Positions 18,385 through 27,119 are shown, numbered from the stretch's first letter. The stretch: 64,000 bases of DNA from Anaerohabitans sp964387285 (GCA_964387285.1 CAYLWO010000024.1:1-64000); one strand, 5' to 3'. The notes: generated by a model not told the origin, from the sequence alone. Numbers and translations: made by a program.

Positions 18385-19323
18385 TCAGGGCATCATCACC
18401 GCTTTGATAATTTTACCTCGTCCTATCCTTTCCACCAAATCAGGATAGTGGTTGAAATCCGCAACCGCACTGATCATTTCACCAGTGCGGATTTCGCCTG
18501 CGGCGATCAGGTCGACCACGCTCTGCAGGTCATCGGTGGTCAACCATTTCGAATTGTAAATCGTCAGTTCATGATCAAACAGCGGCCACAGCGGCGCCTG
18601 CAACACTCCTTCACTGTAACTAAAGATGACCACGGCCTGGCGCGCAAAGTGAAAAGCCTGCTGCAGGGCCTGCCGGTTGCCGGAACACTCGATTACGATG
18701 TCCACGCCCTCGCGAATCCATTTTCCTATTGCCGTCGAATCCTGTGCGTTGACAACGGCCTCTGCACCCAGCTGCTCCGCCAAAAGCATTCGCTCGGGAT
18801 TTACATCAATGGCAACACAGCGCCGTGTGCCAAAAGCCCGGCAGATCTGCACGGCAGCCAGGCCCGCAGGCCCGCAACCGGACACCAGGATGGATTTGCC
18901 GGCCAGTTGTGGGATTTTGCGGCAAGCGCGATGCACACAACCAAAAAGTTCCGACATGGCCAACTGCTCGAAGGGAATGCCGACCGGCGCGCGCGCCACG
19001 CTGTCGTGTTTGCGCGTGACGAATTCACAGTACAACGGCGGTCCGCCCAATCCGGACATGACCACAGGATCGCCGATGGTAAAATCAGTGACCCCATGTC
19101 CTTTGTCGACCACAATGCCGGCAGCTTCATGACCGGGAAAGCCGGGAACGCCGTACTCGAGATAGACCAGTTCTTTATAAAGTCCTTTATTGACCTTCCA
19201 ATCGTGCTGATTGCACAGCGAAGCGGCCTTCACCTGGATGAGCAATTCGTCGTCCCCTGGTTGCGGGATTGGTCTGTCTATGATCTCAAAACTGCCTGGT
19301 TGCTGGATCAAGATGGATTTCAA
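18385..19323 (-). CDS. MDR-family (zinc-type) alcohol/polyol dehydrogenase
   Basis: This is a medium-chain dehydrogenase of 312 residues. The catalytic-domain marks are 'SLCNQHDW' near residue 36 and 'GHEAAGIVV' near 64, where the motif Cys and GHE would bind the catalytic metal. The Rossmann motif is 'VSGCGPAGLAAVQ' near 146, followed by 'AIDVNPERM', whose Asp suggests NAD(H). The usual Cys4 structural-zinc loop is absent, which explains the short length. The start is TTG at 19323, supported by GAGGAG 6 bases upstream and the lack of a better ATG. A copy of the GAGCACATATCGCTC repeat lies just before this site. It is probably co-transcribed with the following isomerase gene. Confidence 0.82.
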   Translation of the reverse strand: MKSILIQQPGSFEIIDRPIPQPGDDELLIQVKAASLCNQHDWKVNKGLYKELVYLEYGVPGFPGHEAAGIVVDKGHGVTDFTIGDPVVMSGLGGPPLYCEFVTRKHDSVARAPVGIPFEQLAMSELFGCVHRACRKIPQLAGKSILVSGCGPAGLAAVQICRAFGTRRCVAIDVNPERMLLAEQLGAEAVVNAQDSTAIGKWIREGVDIVIECSGNRQALQQAFHFARQAVVIFSYSEGVLQAPLWPLFDHELTIYNSKWLTTDDLQSVVDLIAAGEIRTGEMISAVADFNHYPDLVERIGRGKIIKAVMMP

Positions 19324-19350
19324 TATTATCTCCTCATGTATGATACATCA

Positions 19351-19389
19351 GTGAGCGATGGGTGCTCAATAAACTTGCGAAGGTCCAAC
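19351..19389 (-). repeat. GAGCACATATCGCTC-type intergenic repeat, copy 3
   Basis: On the minus strand this reads GTTGGACCTTCGCAAGTTTA then TTGAGCACCCATCGCTCAC. It ends about 20 bases before the ribosome-binding site of the MDR dehydrogenase gene and overlaps the end of the upstream propeller-toroid gene by a few bases of non-coding 3' sequence. Confidence 0.5.
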
Positions 19390-19391
19390 TG

Positions 19392-21539
19392 TTATTTAAA
19401 AAATCCGTAATACTGCGCCATCCAGTATGCAAACAAAAAATAGGAACCATCCTCTTCCCGAGTCCCGTCCAAACCGACATCAAGCTGACGCGGATTGGTG
19501 TTCCAGCGCCACACATTGCCTTCGGGCGTCGGCACCGGGCGGGTTGCCTGCCGGCCGGCAAAACGGTCAACCAGATGATCGTGCGCTAAATCCCAACGAT
19601 GGCTGTTTTCCGTGCGCCAGTTGATTAAATCCAACGGGTACAGTTCGAGTTCCTCACGCGCCACCTGCAGATCACAATCTCTAGCCAGCAGCACGCTGGC
19701 CATCACGTTCCACACCGGCATGCGGTCAGGCCGGACCACCTGCCATGTTCGTTCAAGGCTTTGGATATACAACGGCAGCTGTTCATCGTTTGCCGAATAG
19801 CGGATGAGGTGATAATAGGGGAAGAAGGTGAGGATATCGTCGGAATAACTGGTTTCGAACGGCCCGTATATTTTTGCCTGAATCGCATTGTGGGCATACC
19901 CATGTTTTTCGATCAGATATTGATAGGCCTTTTCGAATTTGCTCTTTCCGGTTAGATGCATGGCCGTTTTCAGGTGGGAAAGAATTTGCAGCGAATTCAA
20001 TCCCCGCTCGTACATCCAGTTTTTTGAGTGGTTGAGTGAATCGGGATTCCAGATTCCCCAGCGGGTGGGCTTGCCGTCAAAATCGATGAGTTGAAAATTG
20101 TTATCGACGATATGGTTCATAATACGTTCAATTAGATTCTTTGCCCGTTCTTTATATTGCGCATCGGCTGCCAGGTCGTGAAACAGCGCGATGGCGAAAA
20201 TATGTCCGGCGATTTCATCAGAACTGGTGTCGTCAAGCCATTGCCATTTTCCGTCAGGCGAAGGATGCCACTGTTTTGGGTGCGGCGAACGCGATTGCTT
20301 TACGCTGTCGGTGATTAATGCGTAGGAGCGCGCCGGGTAGCCGGGGATGCCGGTAACAGCTTCGAGCCTTTCCAGCGCTTCAAAAGAACGCACAGCTTTA
20401 TTCCTGGCGTCAGAGTTTTTTGTTGCGCCATAGTGAAAGCATTCGGCAGCCAGGAAACAGGAAGTCCAGAGACCGTCGTTGTCTTCGTTCATCATGCGGC
20501 TGCTGCGCAAATCGCCGGGCACGGTCAGTGTGGAATGATTGATCAATCCCCGGCGGTTGTGTCGCAATTCGACCACAGTGACAAAGGAATCCGCTTTTTG
20601 CTCCAGGGTCATTGCCACTTGCTGAATCTGACTGATGCCCTGCGAAGTGGCAATCCAAACCGTTCTGGCGTCTATGGGCAATATGTCGTTTACCTTGTTA
20701 TCCGCAAGCCATCGCTTGCCGTGATAATAATGCCAAAGCGAATCTTTTTTAACCGCGCCCTTATCGGTTCCAAACCAGAAGCCATGATCTGCCGGCGCAA
20801 TCACTTTAACAGGTCCGAAGGGCAGCCCATCGGCGCCGCGCAAGACCCAGTGGTTGCCGGTTGCGGAAATGCATCCCACAGAATAGGGCGTGCTCAGAAA
20901 AATATCAGCGCCCTGCTTTGCAAGGGCGAAATAGGTGTGTGCGTTGCCAGGGTCCATCATGGTTTCATCCATATTGACCCATAAACCGCAGGAACGTCGC
21001 CACAGCCCGTTGTTGCCGGCCACCCAAAGGTTGTTTCGGGCATCCATAGCCATGCTGTTTACCCTGGCCTTTATTTCAGGATATATTTTCCATTTTCCAT
21101 TCCAGGCCAGCAAACGGTTGGTTGTACCGACAAGCAGGTTTTTTTCATCCTCCCAGAACAGACATAAAATGGTGTCGTTTTTTGCCGATTCAGGCAAGAG
21201 CAGTTTTTCCTGCGAGTTTTCCCGTTGCATGGCATGGATGGACGCCAGCCAGAGGTTCTCGTGCTTATCACGTGTTGCGGTTCGCCAGCCCGAACCGTTG
21301 GGCCGGCCACTCCACATGCCGTTGCAGAAACGATAAACGCCGTTTTCAGCAACCACAAGCACGCTGTCATGCATTGAAAAAAGTTTGACGACATTTTTGC
21401 CGGCTGAGTGGGGTAGAGCTATTTCGGTTTTTACCTGCTGAAAATACCCGGCTGTTTTTTTCTGCTCCGCTTGCACGGCATGAAAGCAGGGAATAAAACC
21501 TGCTAACAGCAATAACAAATTCATAATGCTTGATTTCAT
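19392..21539 (-). CDS. Secreted protein with beta-propeller and helical-toroid domains
   Basis: A signal peptide (to about residue 24) is followed by about 290 residues of propeller repeats of the 'NLWVAGNNGLWR' and 'TVWIATSQGISQI' type, as in two-component-regulator propellers. The second half (about 320-715) is mainly helical with spaced aromatic and acidic residues ('DNDGLWTSCFLAAE', 'WQWLDDTSSDEIAGHIFA', 'DFDGKPTRWGIWNPD'). This looks like an (alpha/alpha) toroid of the kind used by lyases and six-hairpin glycosidases. There is no kinase or DNA-binding domain, so it is not a hybrid sensor. The function is unknown; a secreted polysaccharide-active protein is the likeliest reading. It lies 69 bases upstream of the MDR dehydrogenase gene on the same strand. 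Confidence 0.65.
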   Translation of the reverse strand: MKSSIMNLLLLLAGFIPCFHAVQAEQKKTAGYFQQVKTEIALPHSAGKNVVKLFSMHDSVLVVAENGVYRFCNGMWSGRPNGSGWRTATRDKHENLWLASIHAMQRENSQEKLLLPESAKNDTILCLFWEDEKNLLVGTTNRLLAWNGKWKIYPEIKARVNSMAMDARNNLWVAGNNGLWRRSCGLWVNMDETMMDPGNAHTYFALAKQGADIFLSTPYSVGCISATGNHWVLRGADGLPFGPVKVIAPADHGFWFGTDKGAVKKDSLWHYYHGKRWLADNKVNDILPIDARTVWIATSQGISQIQQVAMTLEQKADSFVTVVELRHNRRGLINHSTLTVPGDLRSSRMMNEDNDGLWTSCFLAAECFHYGATKNSDARNKAVRSFEALERLEAVTGIPGYPARSYALITDSVKQSRSPHPKQWHPSPDGKWQWLDDTSSDEIAGHIFAIALFHDLAADAQYKERAKNLIERIMNHIVDNNFQLIDFDGKPTRWGIWNPDSLNHSKNWMYERGLNSLQILSHLKTAMHLTGKSKFEKAYQYLIEKHGYAHNAIQAKIYGPFETSYSDDILTFFPYYHLIRYSANDEQLPLYIQSLERTWQVVRPDRMPVWNVMASVLLARDCDLQVAREELELYPLDLINWRTENSHRWDLAHDHLVDRFAGRQATRPVPTPEGNVWRWNTNPRQLDVGLDGTREEDGSYFLFAYWMAQYYGFFK

Positions 21540-21763
21540 TAATCAGTCCGATCTTTTCAATATTGTTCATTGAATTTGGGTGTGGTGTAGATTTGCTTAA
21601 AGCTGATTTTATCGGTATTCATCGCAACTCAAGTTTTAAGAAAAATATAATAAAAGATATAAAACATTGCTTCTTCATGCAACTTGTTTTTGCTTTCCCT
21701 CTCGGCCGGGGAATCTTTTCCCCTGCCGATCGATGGCCTTCTGTTCAATCAGCAATGTAGAGT

Positions 21764-21854
21764 GCGCCGGCATGACGGCGCTTTTAATCGCGCGGACGTG
21801 TCCGCGCGATACATTCTCAACCCTGGACACGCGGACACGTCCGCGTGTCCAAAG
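21764..21854 (+). repeat. 91-bp direct repeat, copy 1 (nested hairpins)
   Basis: The same 91 bases recur at 23028-23118 with about 7 mismatches. The unit holds three hairpins: GCGCCGGCATGACGGCGC, CGCGCGGACGTGTCCGCGCG and GGACACG..CGTGTCC. The pair flanks a 1.2-kb stretch with an IS1182-like remnant and a hairpin array. Confidence 0.75.
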
Positions 21855-21945
21855 AGGCAGTCTCAAAAGTTCTTTGACAATTAAGTTTTACAACGGACGA
21901 TGGTAATGGAGCTGAAAGAGCCCACCGACCTGGAGATTCTAAGGC

Positions 21946-22575
21946 TTAATTCTCCCGAAGCGCGACTTTCGCGTTGTCCGCAATTGAGAGAAGCCCCATT
22001 TCAATGTTGACCTTTTCCAAACCGCGGAGTCGCATTCTTGAATACCCTTGATTGAATTTGATATCTCCAAAAGGTGGCTCTACATCGACACTACGCTTTT
22101 TTCGCAGTTCGATACCCTGTTCAGAATCAAGATTTTCACGTCCCTGTTTGCGAAACCTATTCAGCGTTGGATTCACATGGATTGATCTAGATGTCTGGCC
22201 GGAAACCAATTCGTGGGTGCAGCGCTGTAACATCAATGTTTTCAGTCAAAGAAAAATCTCTGCAGCGCGAAACCCACCGGAAATCCGCACTTTCCGGCTA
22301 ATCCTCTAGGGCCTACCCCGCTTTTACATTGTGCTGCGACAGGACAGTTTTCGCCATTTGTACATATTTATAATTTTCTTTACGATAGGGATTGTTTGCA
22401 TTTTTCCTCTTTTTTCCCAATGAAAGGTATTGTTCTTGAGATAATTGCCAATCGTTTGTTCAGCTAAATAGGCATAATTCTCTTCACTACCGATGCCACA
22501 ATTCCCCATGGCATCTGTAGGAAATTTATTAAATCGATGAAATAATTGCTTCATAGATCGTAAAAAGGTTGCCAA
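21946..22575 (-). pseudogene. Decayed IS1182-family transposase (C-terminal half)
   Basis: Two minus-strand open pieces form the end of a DDE transposase. The first (22324-22575) has 'NCGIGSEENYAYL', the segment after the second catalytic Asp; the usual DAGYGSEENY appears here as NCGIGSEENY, so the Asp itself is lost. It also has 'NNTFHWEKRGK'. The second (21946-22236) has 'GIELRKKRSVDVEPPFG' and 'RGLEKVNIEMGLL', the C-terminal signature including the last catalytic Glu. A stop codon and frame break separate them, about 90 bases between are degraded, and the N-terminal half is missing. The element cannot be active. Confidence 0.75.
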
Positions 22576-22665
22576 CGGGATCGCCGTTTAAAAAGATGTA
22601 CTTTTTGGACAGCCACGGCGACCGACAAGGATTGCTATGCGACCATTCGGTTCTGCGGATTTTCT

Positions 22666-22945
22666 GGTCGCGGAGCGACCATGTGATGGTAGCCGTGGGT
22701 TTCAACCCACGGATCCAGATATCATATAATTATTCACGTCGCGGAGCGACGTTTGATCGGTTCCACAATGCCTCTCAAACGGATTGATTCGGATTATTCC
22801 CCATACGTCGCTACGCGACGTGTTTGTTCTTTTTTCCTTTCCGGGCGTTGAAACGCCCGGCTACCGGCAATGGTCGCTCCGCGACCGTTGGATTCCACAG
22901 GATTTGCTCCGATCTGCCGGCAGATGTCTGCCGGCCGCAGGCTGA
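22666..22945. repeat. Array of short perfect hairpins (GTCGCGGAGCGAC family)
   Basis: Seven back-to-back palindromes lie in 280 bases: GGTCGCGGAGCGACC (22666-22680), CCGTGGGTTTCAACCCACGG (22693-22712), ACGTCGCGGAGCGACGT (22736-22752), ACGTCGCTACGCGACGT (22805-22821), CCGGGCGTTGAAACGCCCGG (22841-22860), GGTCGCTCCGCGACC (22872-22886) and CTGCCGGCAGATGTCTGCCGG (about 22915-22935, read in part). The stems are conserved words with varying loops. A related array is at 33801-33912. Confidence 0.75.
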
Positions 22946-23027
22946 TACGGGATATTCCTATGAGAGCGCGCAGAATCAGTCGGGAATCTTAAAAAGTGTC
23001 GGGGACGAATGTCCTAATCCAACTTAT

Positions 23028-23118
23028 GCGCCGGCACGACGGCGCTCTTAATCACGCGGACGTATCCGCGCGATACATTCTCAACCCTGGACACGCGGAC
23101 GTGTCCGCATGTCCAAAG
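23028..23118 (+). repeat. 91-bp direct repeat, copy 2
   Basis: This is the same unit and orientation as 21764-21854; most differences are transitions. It is followed directly by another hairpin, GCGGTGAC-GA-GTCACCGC (23119-23136). Confidence 0.75.
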
Positions 23119-23278
23119 CGGTGACGAGTCACCGCACTCCAAACGGTTATTTTCCCGTGGTTTTGCATTCAGTTTAGAAAATTGCTTGAGTGACAATTCT
23201 CAATTGACTAAATTGTCTCCATTGAGAGCATTTAACCCCTGACAGTCGGCAAAAAAATTGGCCGTGAAAGGAACAAAG

Positions 23279-24466
23279 ATGAGTAATTTTTTCCGCTTGT
23301 GCGTTTTGCTGCCCTGTTTTGCTCTGGCACAATCAGCCATCACCATTGACGGCCGATTCGATGACTGGCTGACCGTGCCGTTGGCCGTGACCGATTCGGC
23401 GGATGATGTTCACGACACCGACGGCTATCCGCCGGGCGGCGCACCAACGTATATGCAATACTCGGATGTGGACATTCTGGAGGTCAAATTCACTCATGAC
23501 TCTGAAAATCTTTACGGCTATATGCGCGCCGGCGGCTACATCGGACGAACCTCAGCCTATGTACCAGAACGCGTCAAGGACGGCCGCTATTATTTTATTT
23601 TCACTATCGACGTGGACGACGACACTCTCACCGGTTATCCGCTGCGCGAAGGCGGCTACTATCCGGACAGTCCCGGTTATGATATGAACATGGAGGTTGA
23701 ATTCTATAATGGCAGTTTCAACACCGGACATTACATCAACCATGAATTTCTGACCAGGCAACAGGCGGAGATACAGGGATTGCAGGATCTGCAGGATGGG
23801 GTGGTCCGCCTGGCGCTAGGCACCTATGATTTTTACACCCAGTGGGTTAGTTTCAGCGATTCCAGTTTTGTGCTGGTGAGCGACCGGGGACCGGTCATCC
23901 AGGGCATCATCACCATCGCTGTATCGCCGGACGGTCACGAGGCCGAGATGAAAGCGCCCATGTGGGGATTTTTGCGCACCCCGGAGAGAAAACGGATAAT
24001 CGATCTGGGCCAGACCATCGTCGTGTCGGCTTCGCTGGAAGGCAGCGGCGAGCTGTCGGAAGCCGCTGCCGCCCGCGGTTATGCGCCGGGCAGCAAATCG
24101 GTCTGGGGCTCGGACACGGCGCCGTCCTTTCGCTACGAGATCACCCGTAATATAACACTGGCAACACATACCGAATCGATCATTCCAAAGGAAGCCTGGC
24201 TGTCGCAAAACTATCCCAATCCGTTCAATGCCGGAACAGCGCTCGAGTACAGCTTGGCCAAATCCGAATACGTTTCCCTAAAAATTTACGACCTGCTCGG
24301 CCGCGAACTCGACACCCTGGTGGAAGCGGAACAGGGCCCGGGCCATTACCGTGTTTTCTGGCACGGCAGAGATCGCGACCAACAACTGCTCAGCTCCGGC
24401 ATTTATTTCTGCCGTCTCGTTGCCGGATCGCAGCACTTGCTCAGGAAATTGGTTATGCAACGATAG
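23279..24466 (+). CDS. Secreted CBM9/DOMON-like protein with T9SS sorting domain
   Basis: The start is ATG 23279, since AAAGGA lies 6 bases upstream and the signal peptide begins there ('MSNFFRLCVLLPCFALAQS'). After the signal comes 'ITIDGRFDDWLTVPL', the usual opening of CBM9-like or DOMON-like beta-sandwich domains that bind sugars or haem. The domain continues with 'EVKFTHDSENLYGYM' and runs to about residue 290. The C-terminal 85 residues form a Por sorting domain ('LSQNYPNPFNAGTAL' to 'LRKLVMQR'). The length is about 395 residues. It is therefore probably exported through type IX secretion and shown on the surface. It is a single gene between two repeat-rich spacers. Confidence 0.78.
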   Translation: MSNFFRLCVLLPCFALAQSAITIDGRFDDWLTVPLAVTDSADDVHDTDGYPPGGAPTYMQYSDVDILEVKFTHDSENLYGYMRAGGYIGRTSAYVPERVKDGRYYFIFTIDVDDDTLTGYPLREGGYYPDSPGYDMNMEVEFYNGSFNTGHYINHEFLTRQQAEIQGLQDLQDGVVRLALGTYDFYTQWVSFSDSSFVLVSDRGPVIQGIITIAVSPDGHEAEMKAPMWGFLRTPERKRIIDLGQTIVVSASLEGSGELSEAAAARGYAPGSKSVWGSDTAPSFRYEITRNITLATHTESIIPKEAWLSQNYPNPFNAGTALEYSLAKSEYVSLKIYDLLGRELDTLVEAEQGPGHYRVFWHGRDRDQQLLSSGIYFCRLVAGSQHLLRKLVMQR

Positions 24467-24674
24467 GTGTCTGTCGGACTTTCAAGCTGGATGGAGTTTG
24501 TTTCTCACCCGGGGAATCCTCAGGCTGTCCACCAACCCTATTAGTGTGTCAACCCGCCTTTGGCGGGCCAACGGTCCGCCATCTGTTGGAGGATGAAGAA
24601 TCTATCAACGAACTGTTTATATTGCAATAAACGGTTTTGCGATAAGGGAAGCAACTACGGTATAAAGTTGAAAA
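24467..24674. other. Intergenic region with short palindromes
   Basis: It contains CCCGCCTTTGGCGGG (24553-24567) and the word GAAGAATCTATCAACGAAC (about 24595-24613), a diverged half of the hairpin at 27052-27119. I see no coding frame. Confidence 0.4.
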
Positions 24675-24910
24675 AATAGGGTTCCTGGACAGCCTGTACT
24701 TACCCCGGGCGGAACATTATTTGAGGGCTTCTGCCCGGTTGAAGATAGCGTGACAATTTTTATGCAGCGGTTTCAAGTTTTTCCCGAATACAAAATATGT
24801 CAAAATTTACTTGCTCATGATTCATTTTTGTATAAAATTGAGCAATAGAGGTGCCGAATTTACATTATTGCGGTTCATTTAACGGCCGGCTCTGGGGATA
24901 TTAATTCAAA

Positions 24911-25042
24911 TGGGGCGACCGGTCGGGTAAAGTGCTCAGAGCCCGGTCGCAGACCTATCCGGATGCGCATTTCGAGACCATCCATCGCGGCAATTTTTTA
25001 TCTTTTGTCGGGCCTGAAGCGAGACCAGATGGCGGGGATTGA
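24911..25042 (+). pseudogene. Short C-terminal gene remnant
   Basis: An open frame ending in TGA reads as ordinary protein ('RARSQTYPDAHFETIHRG', 'LSFVGPEARPDG'), with higher GC than its left flank. It has no start codon and no upstream continuation. I do not recognise the family. It lies inside the inverted-repeat-bounded segment. Confidence 0.25.
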
Positions 25043-25098
25043 TCGTTTAAGTCTGACCCATTGCTGTACGGAAGCAGAGAATCGAAAAGGCAGAATTC

Positions 25099-26967
25099 AT
25101 GCAAGATAAAAAAAGATTTTATGGAAGTTTCACAAGCCGTGCCAGGCGCAGGTACCATGCACTCACCGGCTGGCCAAAGGTGCCGGCCATTGGATTTGCA
25201 CTCGTCATGACTTTGCCGATGATGGACGAAATGAAGGCCCTACACGGCCAGGCATACGCCGTGGACACTGCGCGCATCACTATCAAATGTGCGGATAATA
25301 TAACGGGGAAATTAATTCCCGGCAATCTCGAAATAAAAGACTCCGGCGGAACAGTCCTACTCAGCCTGCACACCGATGGCCTGGAAACCATCAACCTGGG
25401 CTACACGCAAGTGGCGGACAAGGCGAGTACTTTTCCGCGCGACTATTATATCAGCCGGAATTATCCCAATCCATTCAATTCAGAGACAAAATTCACGGTT
25501 GCTGTTCCGCAGGCTGGAGTTGCGCAAGTTTCGATCTATGATATTCTGGGAAGAGAGGTATTGACCAGCCGGAGCCGGATTTCACCAGGCCAGTACCAGA
25601 TTGCCGCAGGCGGATTGGCGGCTGGGGTTTATTTCGCCAGAACAAACAACGGCCGCGCCATCAAGATGGTCTCGGTCAACGATGCCGGCGGACATCCGTG
25701 GATGAGAATTGGCGGAGGCGGAGCAACCTATGGCTCATTGGCCAAGGCAAATGATTCTCTTCCTGACGAAAGGCTTATTGTATTCTCGCCGGACGAGATA
25801 TACCGGGAATCTGATACAAGTCATGGCGGATATCAAAAAGTTGAGAATGTATTTATACTTGCAGGCGATGATACGCTGAGTTATGATTTGACCCGGCAGA
25901 ATTTTTGTACCATAGTAGCAATTAATGACCAAGGAGAAGCCGTTGATGAAGCGATCATGAGCGTTAACGGAGATAATATCAAACGAACCGCCAGGAGTGG
26001 AGAAAGCATCTTACTCCCAAGCTCTATCTATATTCTACAGCCGGCGAACATAACCGGTGCTGGAACTTTTGAGGGTAAAGTGGTTAGCGTTAGTTCGGAC
26101 ACACTGCTTGCCTATCTAATCAATGCGAAAGCCATTACTGGCCGAGTATTTGGAGTCAGCGCAGACAGTTTGCAACAAAATCAATTACTTGCAAACGCAG
26201 CAGTTTGGATTGGAAACAGAGATATTAACAATTTTATGAATAACATACTTTATACTGATGAAAATGGCAGATATTCATTATTATTTTCTCCAAGCGAAAG
26301 TGATACATTGTTTATCCAGGCAGATGGATATCACCAAAGGAATATGCTCGTTGGCGCAAGTACACCAATTACGATGGATCAGCATTTGATAACGGACCAG
26401 ATAGATATTAATTTTTTTAACCATGTTGCATTCAACAATGGATTGCATGGAATAACAAAACCAAGCGATAAATGGGGAAATACATTACCGCATTATTTCA
26501 AGAATCCAAACACAACACCACTTGATAATTTATATATGACACAAGCAGTCGTTGATACTCTCTACAAGTTCTCAGGAAAACAATATAGAGGTGTAGTTGT
26601 ACCAGACAGCAACAATATATATGGAATGGTTGAATGGTATAAAACAGCTGGAAACGGAGAGATTTGGTTTGATCTTAATCCAAATGATAAAACAATAATT
26701 GAGAGAGTTGAGATAGGAATAAGAAGAGAACTTCAACCAAAATCATTAAGAGATGCAACATTGAAAGAAGGAATAAACATTTATAATTTTGCTGATATCC
26801 TCTCTGAAAAAGTTCCAAGCACTTGGAAAAATAGTTTATGGTATATTGGATTTGATAGTGTACCACAACTGATCCTTCCTGAAATAGACAGAATGGCGGG
26901 AACAATCGCAGGAAGAGTACCACGAGGATATGAGATCAATATTATTCATAACAAACAAATAGAATAG
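25099..26967 (+). CDS. Secreted protein with internal Por-type sorting domain and CarboxypepD-reg-like region
   Basis: The 622-residue protein has a long N-terminal hydrophobic segment (about residues 27-45). Residues 60-105 are a short beta region, and residues 113-195 are a recognisable Por/T9SS sorting domain ('YISRNYPNPFNSETKF', 'IYDILGREV', 'GRAIKMVSV'). Such domains are normally the last in the protein, yet here about 430 residues follow. These include a regulatory-like beta domain ('LLANAAVWIG', 'YTDENGRYSLLFSPSES') and a C-terminal region of unknown type. From about 26150 the DNA becomes clearly AT-rich, unlike the first third. The gene may be a fusion of a sorting-domain gene to an acquired one. 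The function is unknown. Confidence 0.6.
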   Translation: MQDKKRFYGSFTSRARRRYHALTGWPKVPAIGFALVMTLPMMDEMKALHGQAYAVDTARITIKCADNITGKLIPGNLEIKDSGGTVLLSLHTDGLETINLGYTQVADKASTFPRDYYISRNYPNPFNSETKFTVAVPQAGVAQVSIYDILGREVLTSRSRISPGQYQIAAGGLAAGVYFARTNNGRAIKMVSVNDAGGHPWMRIGGGGATYGSLAKANDSLPDERLIVFSPDEIYRESDTSHGGYQKVENVFILAGDDTLSYDLTRQNFCTIVAINDQGEAVDEAIMSVNGDNIKRTARSGESILLPSSIYILQPANITGAGTFEGKVVSVSSDTLLAYLINAKAITGRVFGVSADSLQQNQLLANAAVWIGNRDINNFMNNILYTDENGRYSLLFSPSESDTLFIQADGYHQRNMLVGASTPITMDQHLITDQIDINFFNHVAFNNGLHGITKPSDKWGNTLPHYFKNPNTTPLDNLYMTQAVVDTLYKFSGKQYRGVVVPDSNNIYGMVEWYKTAGNGEIWFDLNPNDKTIIERVEIGIRRELQPKSLRDATLKEGINIYNFADILSEKVPSTWKNSLWYIGFDSVPQLILPEIDRMAGTIAGRVPRGYEINIIHNKQIE

Positions 26968-27051
26968 CAAAGCTCGTCCGGGGACTTTTCAGAGAGACTG
27001 TCCAGGAACCCTATTGACCGATCATTCTAAAGTTTGTTGGTCTTTTAGCAG

Positions 27052-27119
27052 GCCGAAGAATCTATCGACAAACGGCACTCTCTTTTTGCCAAGTCGTGTT
27101 TGTCGATAGATGCTTCGGC
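27052..27119. repeat. 22-bp-stem hairpin
   Basis: GCCGAAGAATCTATCGACAAAC (27052-27073, shown in two parts: GCCGAAGAATC and TATCGACAAAC) pairs with 27098-27119 with a single mismatch and a 24-base loop. A diverged half-copy lies at 24595-24613. It starts 37 bases after the right inverted repeat of the 2.3-kb segment and could be a strong terminator or a dispersed element. Confidence 0.55.

Larger units (their letters stand above)
24675..27015. mobile_element. 2.3-kb segment bounded by 18-bp perfect inverted repeats
   Basis: AATAGGGTTCCTGGACAG at 24675-24692 is matched by its exact complement at 26998-27015; homology stops at both edges of the 18 bases. Inside are a short coding remnant and one long secreted-protein gene. 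No transposase or integrase is visible, so this may be a non-autonomous element, a remnant of a composite one, or two copies of a dispersed word. I see no clear target-site duplication. Confidence 0.45.

Noticed and set aside
18448..19410. A 320-codon plus-strand open frame
   Set aside because: Antisense to the MDR dehydrogenase with intact motifs; shadow frame.
19392..21539. Hybrid two-component sensor
   Set aside because: Only the propeller part is similar; no transmembrane helix, kinase, receiver or DNA-binding domain follows.
22666..22945. CRISPR array
   Set aside because: The repeated words are palindromes of differing sequence and irregular spacing, with no uniform repeat-spacer pattern and no cas genes.
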